A DNA stretch of 64,000 bases from Streptomyces sclerotialus (GCF_040907265.1 NZ_JBFOHP010000002.1:7750001-7814000), one strand, 5' to 3'. Counted from the first letter of the stretch, positions 44,062 through 52,426 are shown. Notes: generated by a model from the letters alone, not told the origin. Numbers and translations are program-made.

Positions 44062-44073
44062 GAGAGCGCTCTC
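44062..44073. promoter_or_regulatory. LacI-family-type operator upstream of the GH16 gene
   Basis: Perfect 12-bp palindrome GAGAGCGCTCTC, the GAGCGCTC core used by Streptomyces LacI-family sugar repressors such as CebR. A related, less perfect copy AAGCGCTCTT lies at 44027-44036, about 140 bp before the glucanase start. Confidence 0.6.
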
Positions 44074-44118
44074 GGACAAGTCACCTCGGACGCACGCCGG
44101 TTGCCCGCCCCCTGGGTG

Positions 44119-45030
44119 TCAGTCCACCGAGCTCATGAACGCGAGCATGCGCGCGTTGAGCTGTTCCGCGTGATCGATCTGCGGCCCGTGGCCGGTGTCC
44201 GCGATGATCTCGGCACGGGCTCCCGGCACCAGGCGCGGGACCCGCTCGGCCTGCCGCCGCGGGTGCACGAGGCGGCTCCTCTTGCCGAGCAGCAGGTGGA
44301 GCGGGGTACGGAGGGTGCGCAGTTCGTCCTCGGTGAGGGGACGGGGTGCGGGGCGGCGTACGCGGTAGGCGCGGACACCGGCTCTGATCATCGCGCGTAG
44401 TTCGGGCACGACGAGGACCGGCTGCTCCAGCCAGGCGGCCAGCCGCGGACGGAGCGCCTTGGGCGCGGAGGTCGCGAGCAGGCTCGCGAAGATCCAGGCG
44501 AAGAAGCGCAGTCCGACCTTCTCCAGGCCGCCGGGGTCGAGCAGGGTGACCGAGGCGAGGCGGCGGGGCTCGCGGTGGGCCTGGTTCAGGGCGAGCCAGC
44601 CGCCGTAGGAGGCGCCGACCAGATGCACACGGTCCAGGCCGAGGCCGGCCAGCGTCTCGTCCAGCCACTGGGCGGCCCGCTCCGGCTCGTGGAGGGGTGC
44701 GCGCTGCACGCTGCGGCCCGGGTCGCCCGGGGTGTCGATCGCGTAGACGGTGCGTGCGGCGCTGAGTGCGGGGGTGTTGGGGTACCACATGGCGGAGCAG
44801 CTGCCTGCCCCGTGCACGAGGACGATCGGGGTGCGGGTCAGGGCGGCGGGGTCCGTGGGGTCGTACCGGTAGACGTGCGTGGTGCCGGCGCTCGTTTCCA
44901 CGTCCCTCTCCGCCCGGGCCGTCGCTCCCATGGCGTAGACGGCCTCGCAGGCGGCGAAGTAGCGCTCGCGCGCGGCGTCGCTCACGTAACGGCCGACGTC
45001 TCTCCGGGTACGGGTCGTGGTCTCGGGCAC
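44119..45030 (-). CDS. Alpha/beta hydrolase
   Basis: 303 aa, GTG start with GGAGGTGG 8 nt upstream. Alpha/beta hydrolase fold: TPIVLVHGAGSCSAMWYPNT (oxyanion H-G), nucleophile Ser in VHLVGASYGGWLALNQAHRE, and catalytic His in IIADTGHGPQIDHAEQLNAR near the C-terminus. The acidic residue was not placed with certainty. The first 50 residues are a helical lead unlike the core. Divergent from a TetR regulator, with two operator-like repeats in the gap, so probably its target. Confidence 0.88.
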   Translation of the reverse strand: MPETTTRTRRDVGRYVSDAARERYFAACEAVYAMGATARAERDVETSAGTTHVYRYDPTDPAALTRTPIVLVHGAGSCSAMWYPNTPALSAARTVYAIDTPGDPGRSVQRAPLHEPERAAQWLDETLAGLGLDRVHLVGASYGGWLALNQAHREPRRLASVTLLDPGGLEKVGLRFFAWIFASLLATSAPKALRPRLAAWLEQPVLVVPELRAMIRAGVRAYRVRRPAPRPLTEDELRTLRTPLHLLLGKRSRLVHPRRQAERVPRLVPGARAEIIADTGHGPQIDHAEQLNARMLAFMSSVD

Positions 45031-45072
45031 GGTCGGCCACCTCCGGAAGTGCGGAATCTTGGTGATACGACC

Positions 45073-45108
45073 GTACCATCAAAATGGTACAGGCGTACCA
45101 TCAAATGG
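45073..45108. promoter_or_regulatory. TetR operator candidates between hydrolase and tetR
   Basis: Palindrome GTACCATCAAAATGGTAC (45073-45090) and a second partial copy GTACCATCAAATGG (45095-45108), 22 bp apart start to start, inside the divergent gap. Confidence 0.65.
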
Positions 45109-45160
45109 CAGCCCTCGGGCTGCCCGAGTGCAAGGACCGATAGTGAGCGGAGGCGCGGCT

Positions 45161-45778
45161 GTGCCCAAGCGGGTGGATCACGATGTACGGCGGGCCGAGA
45201 TCGCCGAGGCGCTCGTGCGGGTCGCCGGGCGGCGCGGACTGCACGCCGTGGGGATGCGCGAGGTGGCCGCGGAGGCGGGGGTGTCCCTGCGGCTGGTGCA
45301 GTACTACTTCGAGACCAAGGAGAAACTGCTGCTCCACGGATTGCGGCAGCTGGTCGACGGGTTCGGCGTACGGGTCGCCGCCCGGGTCCGGGCCGCCGGG
45401 GAGGGCGCCGGGCCGCGGGCGACGGTCGAGGCGCTGCTGAAGGCCGCGCTGCCGACCGATGAGGAGAGCCGCACCTTCCACCTCCTCCACACCTCGTACG
45501 CCGTGCTGGCGGTGACCGACGAAGCGCTCGCCGCCCAGCCGTACCTGAAAAATCCGGACGCGGCGGAGGACGTGCTGACCGGCCTGCTCCAGCAGGCGTA
45601 CGACGCACAGCTCACGCGGGCGGACCTGGATCCGCGGCTGGAGGCGGTCTCACTGCTCGCCATGTCCGCCGGGCTCGGCACCAGTGTCCTCGTCGGCCAG
45701 CGCACCCCGCAGTCCGCCGTCGCCGTCCTGGACCACCACCTGGACCGCATCTTCCCGGCCGGGCGTCCGGCTTGTTAG
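45161..45778 (+). CDS. TetR-family repressor
   Basis: 205 aa from GTG 45161, which has GGAGG 8 nt upstream; an in-frame GTG at 45143 is less likely. N-terminal HTH about 10-55: IAEALVRVAGRRGLHAVGMR and EVAAEAGVSLRLVQYYFETK. The C-terminal ligand domain reads LLHTSYAVLAVTDEALAAQP and LLAMSAGLGTSVLVGQRTPQ. Divergent from the alpha/beta hydrolase with two GTACCAT repeats in between, so it probably controls both. Its stop codon lies inside the operator of the next gene. Confidence 0.9.
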   Translation: MPKRVDHDVRRAEIAEALVRVAGRRGLHAVGMREVAAEAGVSLRLVQYYFETKEKLLLHGLRQLVDGFGVRVAARVRAAGEGAGPRATVEALLKAALPTDEESRTFHLLHTSYAVLAVTDEALAAQPYLKNPDAAEDVLTGLLQQAYDAQLTRADLDPRLEAVSLLAMSAGLGTSVLVGQRTPQSAVAVLDHHLDRIFPAGRPAC

Positions 45779-45797
45779 GCAAGTCGCTACTTGCCTA
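45776..45797. promoter_or_regulatory. ArsR-type operator overlapping the tetR stop
   Basis: Perfect 9-bp arms TAGGCAAGT and ACTTGCCTA with a 4-nt centre, 11 bp before the ArsR start codon. The first TAG is the stop codon of tetR. Confidence 0.65.
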
Positions 45798-45808
45798 TGG
45801 TGGGGTGC

Positions 45809-46102
45809 ATGGCGGAGGATGTCTTCAAGGCGCTGGCCGACCCCACCCGTCGGCGCATTCTTGACGAACTGGTCGAACGGGACGGCCAGACCCTGTTCGA
45901 GATATGCGCGCGGCTGGTGAACAAGCACGGGCTGGGGATGTCCCGCCAGGCGATCAGCCAGCACCTCGCCGTACTCGAATCCGCGGGCCTGGTCGTGTCC
46001 CGACGCGAGGGCCGCTACAAGTTCCATGACCTGAACACCGAACCCCTTGAGCGCATCGCGACCCGGTGGCTCAGGCCCGACGCACCGGAGAGCACCCCAT
46101 GA
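45809..46102 (+). CDS. ArsR-family transcriptional regulator
   Basis: 97 aa from ATG 45809 (MAEDVFKALADPTRRRILDE); in-frame starts at 45791 (TTG) and 45797 fall in or before the operator. Winged helix with recognition region KHGLGMSRQAISQHLAVLES and wing AGLVVSRREGRYKFHDLNTE. No Cys metal site, so it belongs with the ArsR members that regulate VOC/SRPBCC genes. It overlaps the next gene by 4 bp (ATGA), making a two-gene operon controlled by a perfect inverted repeat just upstream. Confidence 0.9.
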   Translation: MAEDVFKALADPTRRRILDELVERDGQTLFEICARLVNKHGLGMSRQAISQHLAVLESAGLVVSRREGRYKFHDLNTEPLERIATRWLRPDAPESTP

Positions 46103-46491
46103 GGATCCATCTGACCAGCGTCTTCGTCGACGACCAGGAGAAGGCCCTGCGCTTCTACACCGATGTGCTGGGCTTCGTGAAGAAGCACGACGTTCCGCTG
46201 GGTGAGGGGTTCCGGTGGCTGACCGTGGTCTCACCGGAGGTTCCTGACGGTACCGAGCTGGTGCTGGAGCCCTCCGAGCACCCCGCGGTGCGGCCGTACA
46301 AGACGGCGCTGGTCGAGGACGGCATCCCGGCCACCGCCTTCGCCGTGGACGACGTACAGGCGGAGTTCGAGCGGCTGCGCGGGCTCGGGGTGCGCTTCAC
46401 CCAGGAGCCGCTGGAGATGGGCCCGGTCACCACCGCGGTCCTGGACGACACCTGCGGCAACCTGATCCAGATCATGAACGGCGGCGAGTAG
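46099..46491 (+). CDS. VOC-superfamily (glyoxalase-like) protein
   Basis: 130 aa from the ATG that overlaps the arsR stop. Two beta-alpha-beta-beta-beta units: TSVFVDDQEKALRFYTDVLG, WLTVVSPEVPDGTELVLEP, then FAVDDVQAEFERLRGLGVRF and VTTAVLDDTCGNLIQIMNGG. Likely a metal-dependent dioxygenase/isomerase-type or binding protein. ArsR-VOC pairs are common in Streptomyces and usually self-regulated. The final codons lie in a 29-bp tandem duplication. Confidence 0.9.
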   Translation: MRIHLTSVFVDDQEKALRFYTDVLGFVKKHDVPLGEGFRWLTVVSPEVPDGTELVLEPSEHPAVRPYKTALVEDGIPATAFAVDDVQAEFERLRGLGVRFTQEPLEMGPVTTAVLDDTCGNLIQIMNGGE

Positions 46492-46529
46492 GGACCCCGC
46501 TCATGAACGGCGGCGAGCAGGGACTCTGC
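46472..46529 (+). repeat. 29-bp imperfect tandem duplication at the 3' end of the VOC gene
   Basis: Two adjacent copies starting TCATGAACGGCGGCGAG; the stop TAG of the first copy is CAG in the second, along with a few other changes. Confidence 0.85.
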
Positions 46530-46567
46530 GCGGGGTCCGCTACCCGTCCGGTGGCCGTACTGGTTAT

Positions 46568-47224
46568 ATGGCCGCCATGGGATTCGTCGTGCCGGCCGAC
46601 CGGCTTCTCGCGTTTGCGCTCATGTCGTTCCTGCTGATCGTGGTTCCCGGACCCAGTGTGCTGTTCGTGATCGGGCGGGCGCTGGCGCACGGGCGCCGCG
46701 CCGCGCTGACCACCGTCGTGGGGAACACGCTCGGAGCGTACGTGCTCGTCGTCGCCGTGGCACTCGGGGTGGGAACGGTCGTGGAGCGTTCGGTCCTCGC
46801 GTTCACCGCGCTGAAACTCGTGGGCGCCGCGTACCTGGTGTATCTCGGCGTCAAGGCGGTACGGCAACGCCGGTCGCTGCAGGCCGCGTTCGCCGGTGAC
46901 GGGCCCGCGCACGGCGGTCTGCGCACATTGTGGGAGGGGTTCGCGGTCGGTGTGGCCAATCCCAAGACGATCGTGTTCTTCGCCGCCGTGCTGCCGCAGT
47001 TCGTGGACCGCGGCCAGGGCCATGTCGTGGTGCAGATGCTGCTGCTCGGGCTGGTCTTCAACCTCATCGCGGTGGCCTCGGACAGCGTGTGGGGGCTGGG
47101 CGCCGCCGCGGCGCGGAGCTGGTTCGCGCGTTCCCCGCGGCGGCTCGCCGCGGTCGGCGGGGCGGGCGGGCTCGCCATGATCGGACTGGGCGTCACGGTC
47201 GCCGCGACGGGCCGCAAGGACTGA
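46568..47224 (+). CDS. LysE/RhtB-family amino acid exporter
   Basis: 218 aa; start at 46568 or 46577. Five or six membrane segments. Family marks: FALMSFLLIVVPGPSVLFVI (P-G-P motif in TM1), LVGAAYLVYLGVKAVRQRRS (TM3) and FAVGVANPKTIVFFAAVLPQ (the N-P-K motif). LysE-type carriers export amino acids such as lysine, threonine or homoserine lactone. No neighbouring Lrp/LysG regulator is seen. No clear Shine-Dalgarno box. Confidence 0.88.
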   Translation: MAAMGFVVPADRLLAFALMSFLLIVVPGPSVLFVIGRALAHGRRAALTTVVGNTLGAYVLVVAVALGVGTVVERSVLAFTALKLVGAAYLVYLGVKAVRQRRSLQAAFAGDGPAHGGLRTLWEGFAVGVANPKTIVFFAAVLPQFVDRGQGHVVVQMLLLGLVFNLIAVASDSVWGLGAAAARSWFARSPRRLAAVGGAGGLAMIGLGVTVAATGRKD

Positions 47225-47339
47225 GCCGCCGCGGGGATGTGTCCGGATCGGCGCTCACCGGGCCTGCCGGGGCGCTGAACAATGGGACTCCTGCCGGACG
47301 TGCCCCACCAGCAGCCGGCGCGCTGACGCCCCGTCATGC

Positions 47340-47392
47340 GGCGTCGCCAGCCGGCAGCGCAGGAGCGGCGTCGCCCACCGGCAGCGCAGGAG
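47340..47392 (+). repeat. 27-bp tandem duplication carrying the cupin ribosome-binding site
   Basis: Period 27: both copies contain GGCGTCGCC and CCGGCAGCGCAGGAG. The second one places AGGAG 10 nt before the cupin ATG; the first leaves an unused copy upstream. Confidence 0.8.
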
Positions 47393-47402
47393 GAGACCCG
47401 CC

Positions 47403-47825
47403 ATGCCCGACGCGAACGAGCAGCCGCACTCCGAGGCCTGGAAGACCGCGCTCACCGTGCTGCAGGAGGCCGTTCCGCCCGCCATCCCGCAGGGCGCGCA
47501 CGTGATGACCGTACGGATCGAGTACCCGCCCGGCGACCCGGGTACTCCGCCGCACCGCCACTCCGGGCCGGCCTTCGGCTACGTACTGGAGGGCGAGATG
47601 CGCTTCGAGCTGGAGGGCGAACCGGAGCGGATCGTCCGCGCCGGGGAGACGTTCTGGGAGCCCGGCGGGGACGTCATCCACTACCAGGACGCCAACCACC
47701 GCACCGACTCGCGCCTGCGCTTCCTCGTCACCATGCTCTGCGTGCCGGAGAAGCCCATGCTCGTCCTGGTCGACGAGGACGAACTGAAGCGGCGCGCACA
47801 CCTGCGCGCGCCCCGGCCGTCCTGA
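47403..47825 (+). CDS. Cupin-domain protein
   Basis: 140 aa, AGGAGGAG box. Single cupin barrel: motif 1 PPGDPGTPPHRHSGPAFGYV with His ligands and GYVLEGEMRFELEGEPERIV, and motif 2 AGETFWEPGGDVIHYQDANH. Metal binding is likely; the reaction is unknown. It precedes, by 21 bp, an NmrA/SDR-type gene and the two make an operon. Confidence 0.9.
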   Translation: MPDANEQPHSEAWKTALTVLQEAVPPAIPQGAHVMTVRIEYPPGDPGTPPHRHSGPAFGYVLEGEMRFELEGEPERIVRAGETFWEPGGDVIHYQDANHRTDSRLRFLVTMLCVPEKPMLVLVDEDELKRRAHLRAPRPS

Positions 47826-47846
47826 CGCACGCAAGGAGTACCCGAC

Positions 47847-48596
47847 GTGAAGATCGTGGTCATCGGAGGCACCGGCCTCGTCGGCAGCAAAGTGGTCGGC
47901 AAGCTGGGCGGCCGCGGGCACGAGGCGGTGGCCGCCTCGCCGGGCACGGGCGTCAACACCCTCACCGGGGAGGGCCTCACCGACGCGCTGGCCGGAGCCC
48001 AGGCGGTCGTGGACGTGTCCAACTCGCCCTCCTTCGAGGAGTCGGCGGTACTGGACTTCTTCACGACCTCCACCCGCAACCTGCTGGCCGCCGAGGAGGC
48101 GGCGGGCGTCGGACACCACCTGGCACTGTCGATCGTCGGCATCGAAGGCCTGCCCGACAACGGCTACTTCCGGGCGAAGGTGGCACAGGAGCAGCTGATC
48201 AAGCGGGGACCGGTGCCGTACTCGATCGTCCGGGCGACGCAGTTCTACGAGTTCGTCAAGGGCATCGCCGACTCCGCCACCGACGGTGACACCGTGCGCC
48301 TGCCGCACGTGCTCATCCAGCCCATGGCGGCCGACGACGTCGCCGAAGCGGTGGCCAGGACCGCCGTGGAGGCCCCGCTGAAGGGCACCGTCGAGGTGGC
48401 CGGGCCCCAGCAGTTCCGCTTCGATGCGCTCGTCGCCGACGCGCTGCGCGCATGGCACGACCCGCGCACGGTCGTCACCGACCCGCACGCCCCCTACTTC
48501 GGTTCGGAACTGTCGGAGCGCAGCCTCGTCCCCGACGACGGCCGCGCCGAACTCGCCGCGACCCGCTTCGACGACTGGCTGCGCTCCGCCTCCTGA
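47847..48596 (+). CDS. NAD(P)-binding SDR (NmrA-like) protein
   Basis: 249 aa, GTG start with AAGGAG. Atypical SDR: Rossmann motif KIVVIGGTGLVGSKVVGKLG (G-G-T-G-x-x-G), GAQAVVDVSNSPSFEESAVL, LSIVGIEGLPDNGYFRAKVA (Y-x-x-x-K-type pair partly kept as Y-F-R-A-K) and YSIVRATQFYEFVKGIADSA. Such proteins act as NAD(P)H-dependent reductases or redox sensors. Downstream of the cupin gene in one operon. Confidence 0.9.
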   Translation: MKIVVIGGTGLVGSKVVGKLGGRGHEAVAASPGTGVNTLTGEGLTDALAGAQAVVDVSNSPSFEESAVLDFFTTSTRNLLAAEEAAGVGHHLALSIVGIEGLPDNGYFRAKVAQEQLIKRGPVPYSIVRATQFYEFVKGIADSATDGDTVRLPHVLIQPMAADDVAEAVARTAVEAPLKGTVEVAGPQQFRFDALVADALRAWHDPRTVVTDPHAPYFGSELSERSLVPDDGRAELAATRFDDWLRSAS

Positions 48597-48608
48597 AAGC
48601 CCCCGGCG

Positions 48609-50246
48609 TCACCGGCCGGACGCATCGGGCAGCGGGGCGTACTCCGGCTGCCACATGGCGTCCTGCACGGCCTGTACGGGGTCCTCGGGTACGACGGCGG
48701 CCACCCCGTCCTCGGCGGCCGCGCGGACCACCGCCACCGCGACCGTCGCCGAAGAGGCCCGCAGGTTCGCCACCTCCGGCAGCAGCGGGGCGCCCGGTTC
48801 GCCCGTCGTCACCTGCCCCGCGACGGCTTCGGCGGCGGCCCGCAGCATGCCGGGGGTGACGCGTGCGGCACGCGAGACGATGACGCCCAGACCGAGGCCG
48901 GGGTAGACGAGGGCGTTGTTAGCCTGCCCGATGACATGGCGCACGCCGCCGGCCTCCACGGGCTCGACCGGGACGCCGACCGCGGTGAGCGCCTTGCCGT
49001 CCGTCCAGGCCAGCAGGTCGGAGGGGAGCGCTTCGATCCGCTCGGTGGGGTTGGAGAGGGGGAGGACGACGGGCCGGTCGACGTGTTCCGCCATGGCCGT
49101 CACCACCTCGCGGGTGAAGGCGCCCCGGACGGTCGAGGTGCCCACCAGGATCGTCGGGCGGACGTTCCGTACGGTCGTCAGCAGGCCGATGTGGCCGTCG
49201 TCGGTCCAGCCGTCGGCCTCGGCGGCGGGGCGGGCGTAGCCGCGCTGGTAGTCGCGGAGGTCCGGCATGCCGTCCCGCAGCAGCCCCGGCTTGTCGACGA
49301 GCCAGAACCGCCGGGTCGCCGTGTCCTCGTCCAGGCCGTCGCGGACCATGGCCGCGCGCAGCTGGTCGGCGATGCCGACGCCCGCCGTGCCGGCGCCGAA
49401 CACCACGACCCGCTGGTCGCGGAACGCGGCGCCGGTGACGTCCAGCGCGGACGACACCGCCGCGAGCGTGATGGCGCCGGTGCCCTGCATGTCGTCGTTG
49501 AACAGGCGGTGGCGCTCGCCGTAGGTCTCCAGGATGCGCCGGGCGTTGCCGGCCCCGAAGTCCTCGAAGTGCAGCAGGGCGTGCGGGTACAGCTCGGAGA
49601 CGGTCCGCACGTAGTCGGCCACGAACCGGTCGTACCGCTCGCCCCGGACCCGGCTGTGCCGGACGCCGAGGTAGAGCGGGTCGTTGAGCAGCGTCTCGTT
49701 GTCGGTGCCGACGTCGAGCACCACCGGGAGGCAGCGTCCCGGATCGATGCCCGCCGCTGCCGTGTAGATCGCGAGCTTGCCTACCGAGATCTGGATGCCG
49801 TGCACGCCCCAGTCGCCGATGCCCAGGATCTGCTCGGCATCCGTCACCACGACCATGTCCACGTCGTCCGCCGACAGGTCCAGCGCCTCGAACGAACGGC
49901 GGATGTCCTGTGGACGGTCGATGGACAGGAACACCCCTCGCGGGCGCCGGTACTCATGGCTGTAATCCTTGATCGCCTGGCCCACCGTCGGGTCGTAGAC
50001 GATGGGCAGCAGCTCTTCCAGGTGGTCCGTCAGCAACCGCTGGTAGAGCACCTCGTTGCGGTCGTGCAGCTGCTCCAGGTAGATGTTCGCGGCCAGGTCG
50101 GTGGGCTGCCGCCGCAACTGGTCGTACGCGCGCCGGGCCTGCTGGTCCAGGGTGAGCACGCCGTCCGGCAGCCGTCCCACCAGATCGTGCCGGTCACGCT
50201 CCTCCCGGGTGAAGGCCGTTCCGTGGTTGGTCAGGGGGTCGCTCAT
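48609..50246 (-). CDS. NAD-dependent malic enzyme
   Basis: 545 aa from ATG 50246 (MSDPLTNHGTAFTREERDRH). Oxidative decarboxylation of malate to pyruvate and CO2. The large-subunit (eukaryote-like/SfcA) form: TLDQQARRAYDQLRRQPTDL, LLPIVYDPTVGQAIKDYSHE, catalytic Tyr/Lys region, metal site LLHFEDFGAGNARRILETYG, FNDDMQGTGAITLAAV, nucleotide site VVFGAGTAGVGIADQL, and PLSNPTERIEALPSDLLAWT. The NAD preference is inferred from family type. Monocistronic, ends 12 bp from the SDR stop on the other strand. Confidence 0.94.
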   Translation of the reverse strand: MSDPLTNHGTAFTREERDRHDLVGRLPDGVLTLDQQARRAYDQLRRQPTDLAANIYLEQLHDRNEVLYQRLLTDHLEELLPIVYDPTVGQAIKDYSHEYRRPRGVFLSIDRPQDIRRSFEALDLSADDVDMVVVTDAEQILGIGDWGVHGIQISVGKLAIYTAAAGIDPGRCLPVVLDVGTDNETLLNDPLYLGVRHSRVRGERYDRFVADYVRTVSELYPHALLHFEDFGAGNARRILETYGERHRLFNDDMQGTGAITLAAVSSALDVTGAAFRDQRVVVFGAGTAGVGIADQLRAAMVRDGLDEDTATRRFWLVDKPGLLRDGMPDLRDYQRGYARPAAEADGWTDDGHIGLLTTVRNVRPTILVGTSTVRGAFTREVVTAMAEHVDRPVVLPLSNPTERIEALPSDLLAWTDGKALTAVGVPVEPVEAGGVRHVIGQANNALVYPGLGLGVIVSRAARVTPGMLRAAAEAVAGQVTTGEPGAPLLPEVANLRASSATVAVAVVRAAAEDGVAAVVPEDPVQAVQDAMWQPEYAPLPDASGR

Positions 50247-50499
50247 CACCCACGGCAGTCCGCCCACCCGTGCTCACCTCGCTCCCGACGCCCCCGCTCT
50301 CCGGTCCGTACGTCATCCCGTGGCTTCCGCTGCCCGGGCGCACTGCCCAGTATCACGCCGTGCGTACCGGGCCGCACGGCCGGCGGCGACTCGGAGCAAG
50401 CGTCTTAGCGTGCGCGAAACGCTCCGGTAACGGTGCCGGGGCGCGACAGCTCCTACGCTCGTACGCGGACCCTGTCGGCCTGCCTGGGAAGGTGCGCCC

Positions 50500-51537
50500 G
50501 TGGCCATCGGACCGCGTCCGCCCCGTGCGGGGCGACTGCACGCCGCCGTGGACGACGGCGTGGAGCTGCGCTACCACGTGGTGCACGGTTACCGCCGTGC
50601 CTACCGCTACGCGGGCCAGGGGCCCGCCCTCGTCCTCCTCCACGGCATCGGCGACTCCTCGGCGACCTGGGCGGGCGTCCTCCCGGCGCTGGCCCGGAAC
50701 CACACGGTGATCGCCCCGGACCTGCTCGGCCACGGCGCCTCGGACAAGCCACGGGCCGACTACTCGGTGGCCGCCTACGCCAACGGCGTCCGCGACCTGC
50801 TGGGCGTGCTGGGCATCGACCGGGCGACCCTCATCGGACACTCGCTCGGGGGCGGGGTGGCCATGCAGTTCGCGTACCAGTTCCCGGAGCGCACCGAGCG
50901 TCTGGTGCTGGTCAGCGCGGGCGGCGTGGGGCGGGAGGTGACAGCCGTCCTGCGGATCGTGTCGATGCCGGTGGCGGCCGCACTGCTCGCGGTACTCGGC
51001 CTGCCGGGCATGCGCTGCCAGGCCCGGCTGGTCCTCGGGCTCCTCAAGGGCCTCGGCACGGACCTCGGCCAGGACGCGCGGGTCCTGGCGCGGCTGGTCG
51101 ACGCGCTGCCGGACGCGGCCTCCCGCAACGCGTTCGTACGCAGCCTGCGGGCGGTGGTCGACTGGCGCGGCCAGGCCGTCACCATGCTGGACCGGTGCTA
51201 CCTCGCCGAGGGCATGCCGACGCTCCTCCTGTGGGGGGCGCGGGACGGCGTGATACCCGTACGGCACGCCCAGCGCGCGCACGCCGCGATGCCCGGCAGC
51301 CGCCTGGAGGTCTTCGAGGACGCCGGGCACTTCCCCTTCACCGCGGACCCGGCCCGCTTCCTGGCCACGGTGGAGCACTTCCTCGCCACGACCCGGCCGG
51401 CCGACTGGAGCCCCGAACGGTGGCGCGAGCTGCTCAGAGCGGGCCGTCCCGGCAGCGCGGCGGGGCAGCCGGACGACGCCCGCAACCGCGCCGTCGAGCG
51501 CGAGCTCCAGAGCGAGAGCGAGCGCAGCGCCACGTGA
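50500..51537 (+). CDS. Alpha/beta hydrolase
   Basis: 345 aa, GTG start. Canonical fold: ALVLLHGIGDSSATWAGVLP, IAPDLLGHGASDKPRADYSV, nucleophile Ser in ATLIGHSLGGGVAMQFAYQF, Asp in TLLLWGARDGVIPVRHAQRA, His in EDAGHFPFTADPARFLATVE. Resembles haloalkane-dehalogenase/esterase-type members. The last 40 residues are a charged tail (AGRPGSAAGQPDDARNRAVE) not seen in most relatives. Converges with an SDR gene. Confidence 0.9.
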   Translation: MAIGPRPPRAGRLHAAVDDGVELRYHVVHGYRRAYRYAGQGPALVLLHGIGDSSATWAGVLPALARNHTVIAPDLLGHGASDKPRADYSVAAYANGVRDLLGVLGIDRATLIGHSLGGGVAMQFAYQFPERTERLVLVSAGGVGREVTAVLRIVSMPVAAALLAVLGLPGMRCQARLVLGLLKGLGTDLGQDARVLARLVDALPDAASRNAFVRSLRAVVDWRGQAVTMLDRCYLAEGMPTLLLWGARDGVIPVRHAQRAHAAMPGSRLEVFEDAGHFPFTADPARFLATVEHFLATTRPADWSPERWRELLRAGRPGSAAGQPDDARNRAVERELQSESERSAT

Positions 51538-51561
51538 CCACCGGCCGCCGCCCTGTGCGCT

Positions 51562-52380
51562 TCAGGGGCGGCGCCAGCTGTCGTCCTGGAGGTGGGAGCC
51601 GGCCTGGGGCCCCATGCGCAGCATGCCGCCGTCGACGGCCCAGGACGCGCCCGTGACGTACGACGCGTCCGGCCCGGCGAGGAAAGCGATCACGGCGGCC
51701 ACCTCGCGGGCGTCGCCCGGCCGGCCCAGCGGGACGCCGGGCCGGCTCTTGGCCATGACGTCCTCGTCCTCCTGGCCGGTCATCGGGGTGGCGATCTCGC
51801 CGGGCGCCACGGCGTTCACGGTGATGCCGTGCTCGGCCAGCTCCAGGGCCATGACCTGCGTCAGCAGGCCCAGGCCGCCCTTGGCCGCGCAGTACGGGGC
51901 CGCGCCGACCCGGGGCTGGTGCTCGTGCACGCTGGTGACGTTGACGATCCTGCCGCCGTCGCCCTGCTCGATCATGCGCCGGGCGGCGAGCTGGGAGCAG
52001 AGGAACGGGCCGGTGAGATCGGTGTCGACCACCTGCTGGAACGTCTCGTGGCCGATGTCCAGGAACGGCGTGGCGGTGCCGGTGCCGGCGTTGTTGACCA
52101 GGACGTCGAGCCTGCCCAGCCGCTCGGCGAGCCGGTCGACGGTCCCGGCGGCCGCGGGCAGGTCCGTGAGGTCCAGCTGCGCGATCTCCGCGGTCCGGCC
52201 CTTGGCGCGGACTTCCTCGGCCGTCGCCTCGGCGCCGGCCCGGTCGCTGTGCCAGGTGATGCCGATGTCCATGCCGTGTCCGGCGAGGCGTACGGCGGTG
52301 GCGCGACCGATGCCGGAGTCGGCGCCGGTGATCACGGCGACGGGGGTGGCGGGCCGGGCGGATGCCGGGTTCGTGGCCAT
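51562..52380 (-). CDS. SDR-family NAD(P)-dependent oxidoreductase
   Basis: 272 aa, CAGGAGG box. Classical SDR: cofactor motif VAVITGADSGIGRATAVRLA, LDVLVNNAGTGTATPFLDIG, catalytic Ser-Tyr-Lys region with IVNVTSVHEHQPRVGAAPYC and AAKGGLGLLTQVMALELAEH, and ITVNAVAPGEIATPM. Close in form to glucose-1-dehydrogenase/3-oxoacyl-ACP reductase types; the IAFLAGPDASYVTGASWAVD end is standard. It lies 46 bp downstream of an SRPBCC gene on the same strand. Confidence 0.93.
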   Translation of the reverse strand: MATNPASARPATPVAVITGADSGIGRATAVRLAGHGMDIGITWHSDRAGAEATAEEVRAKGRTAEIAQLDLTDLPAAAGTVDRLAERLGRLDVLVNNAGTGTATPFLDIGHETFQQVVDTDLTGPFLCSQLAARRMIEQGDGGRIVNVTSVHEHQPRVGAAPYCAAKGGLGLLTQVMALELAEHGITVNAVAPGEIATPMTGQEDEDVMAKSRPGVPLGRPGDAREVAAVIAFLAGPDASYVTGASWAVDGGMLRMGPQAGSHLQDDSWRRP

Positions 52381-52426
52381 GACGGTCCTCCTGATGCGGA
52401 CGAAGGGTCTCTCTCGGGGGAGGGGG

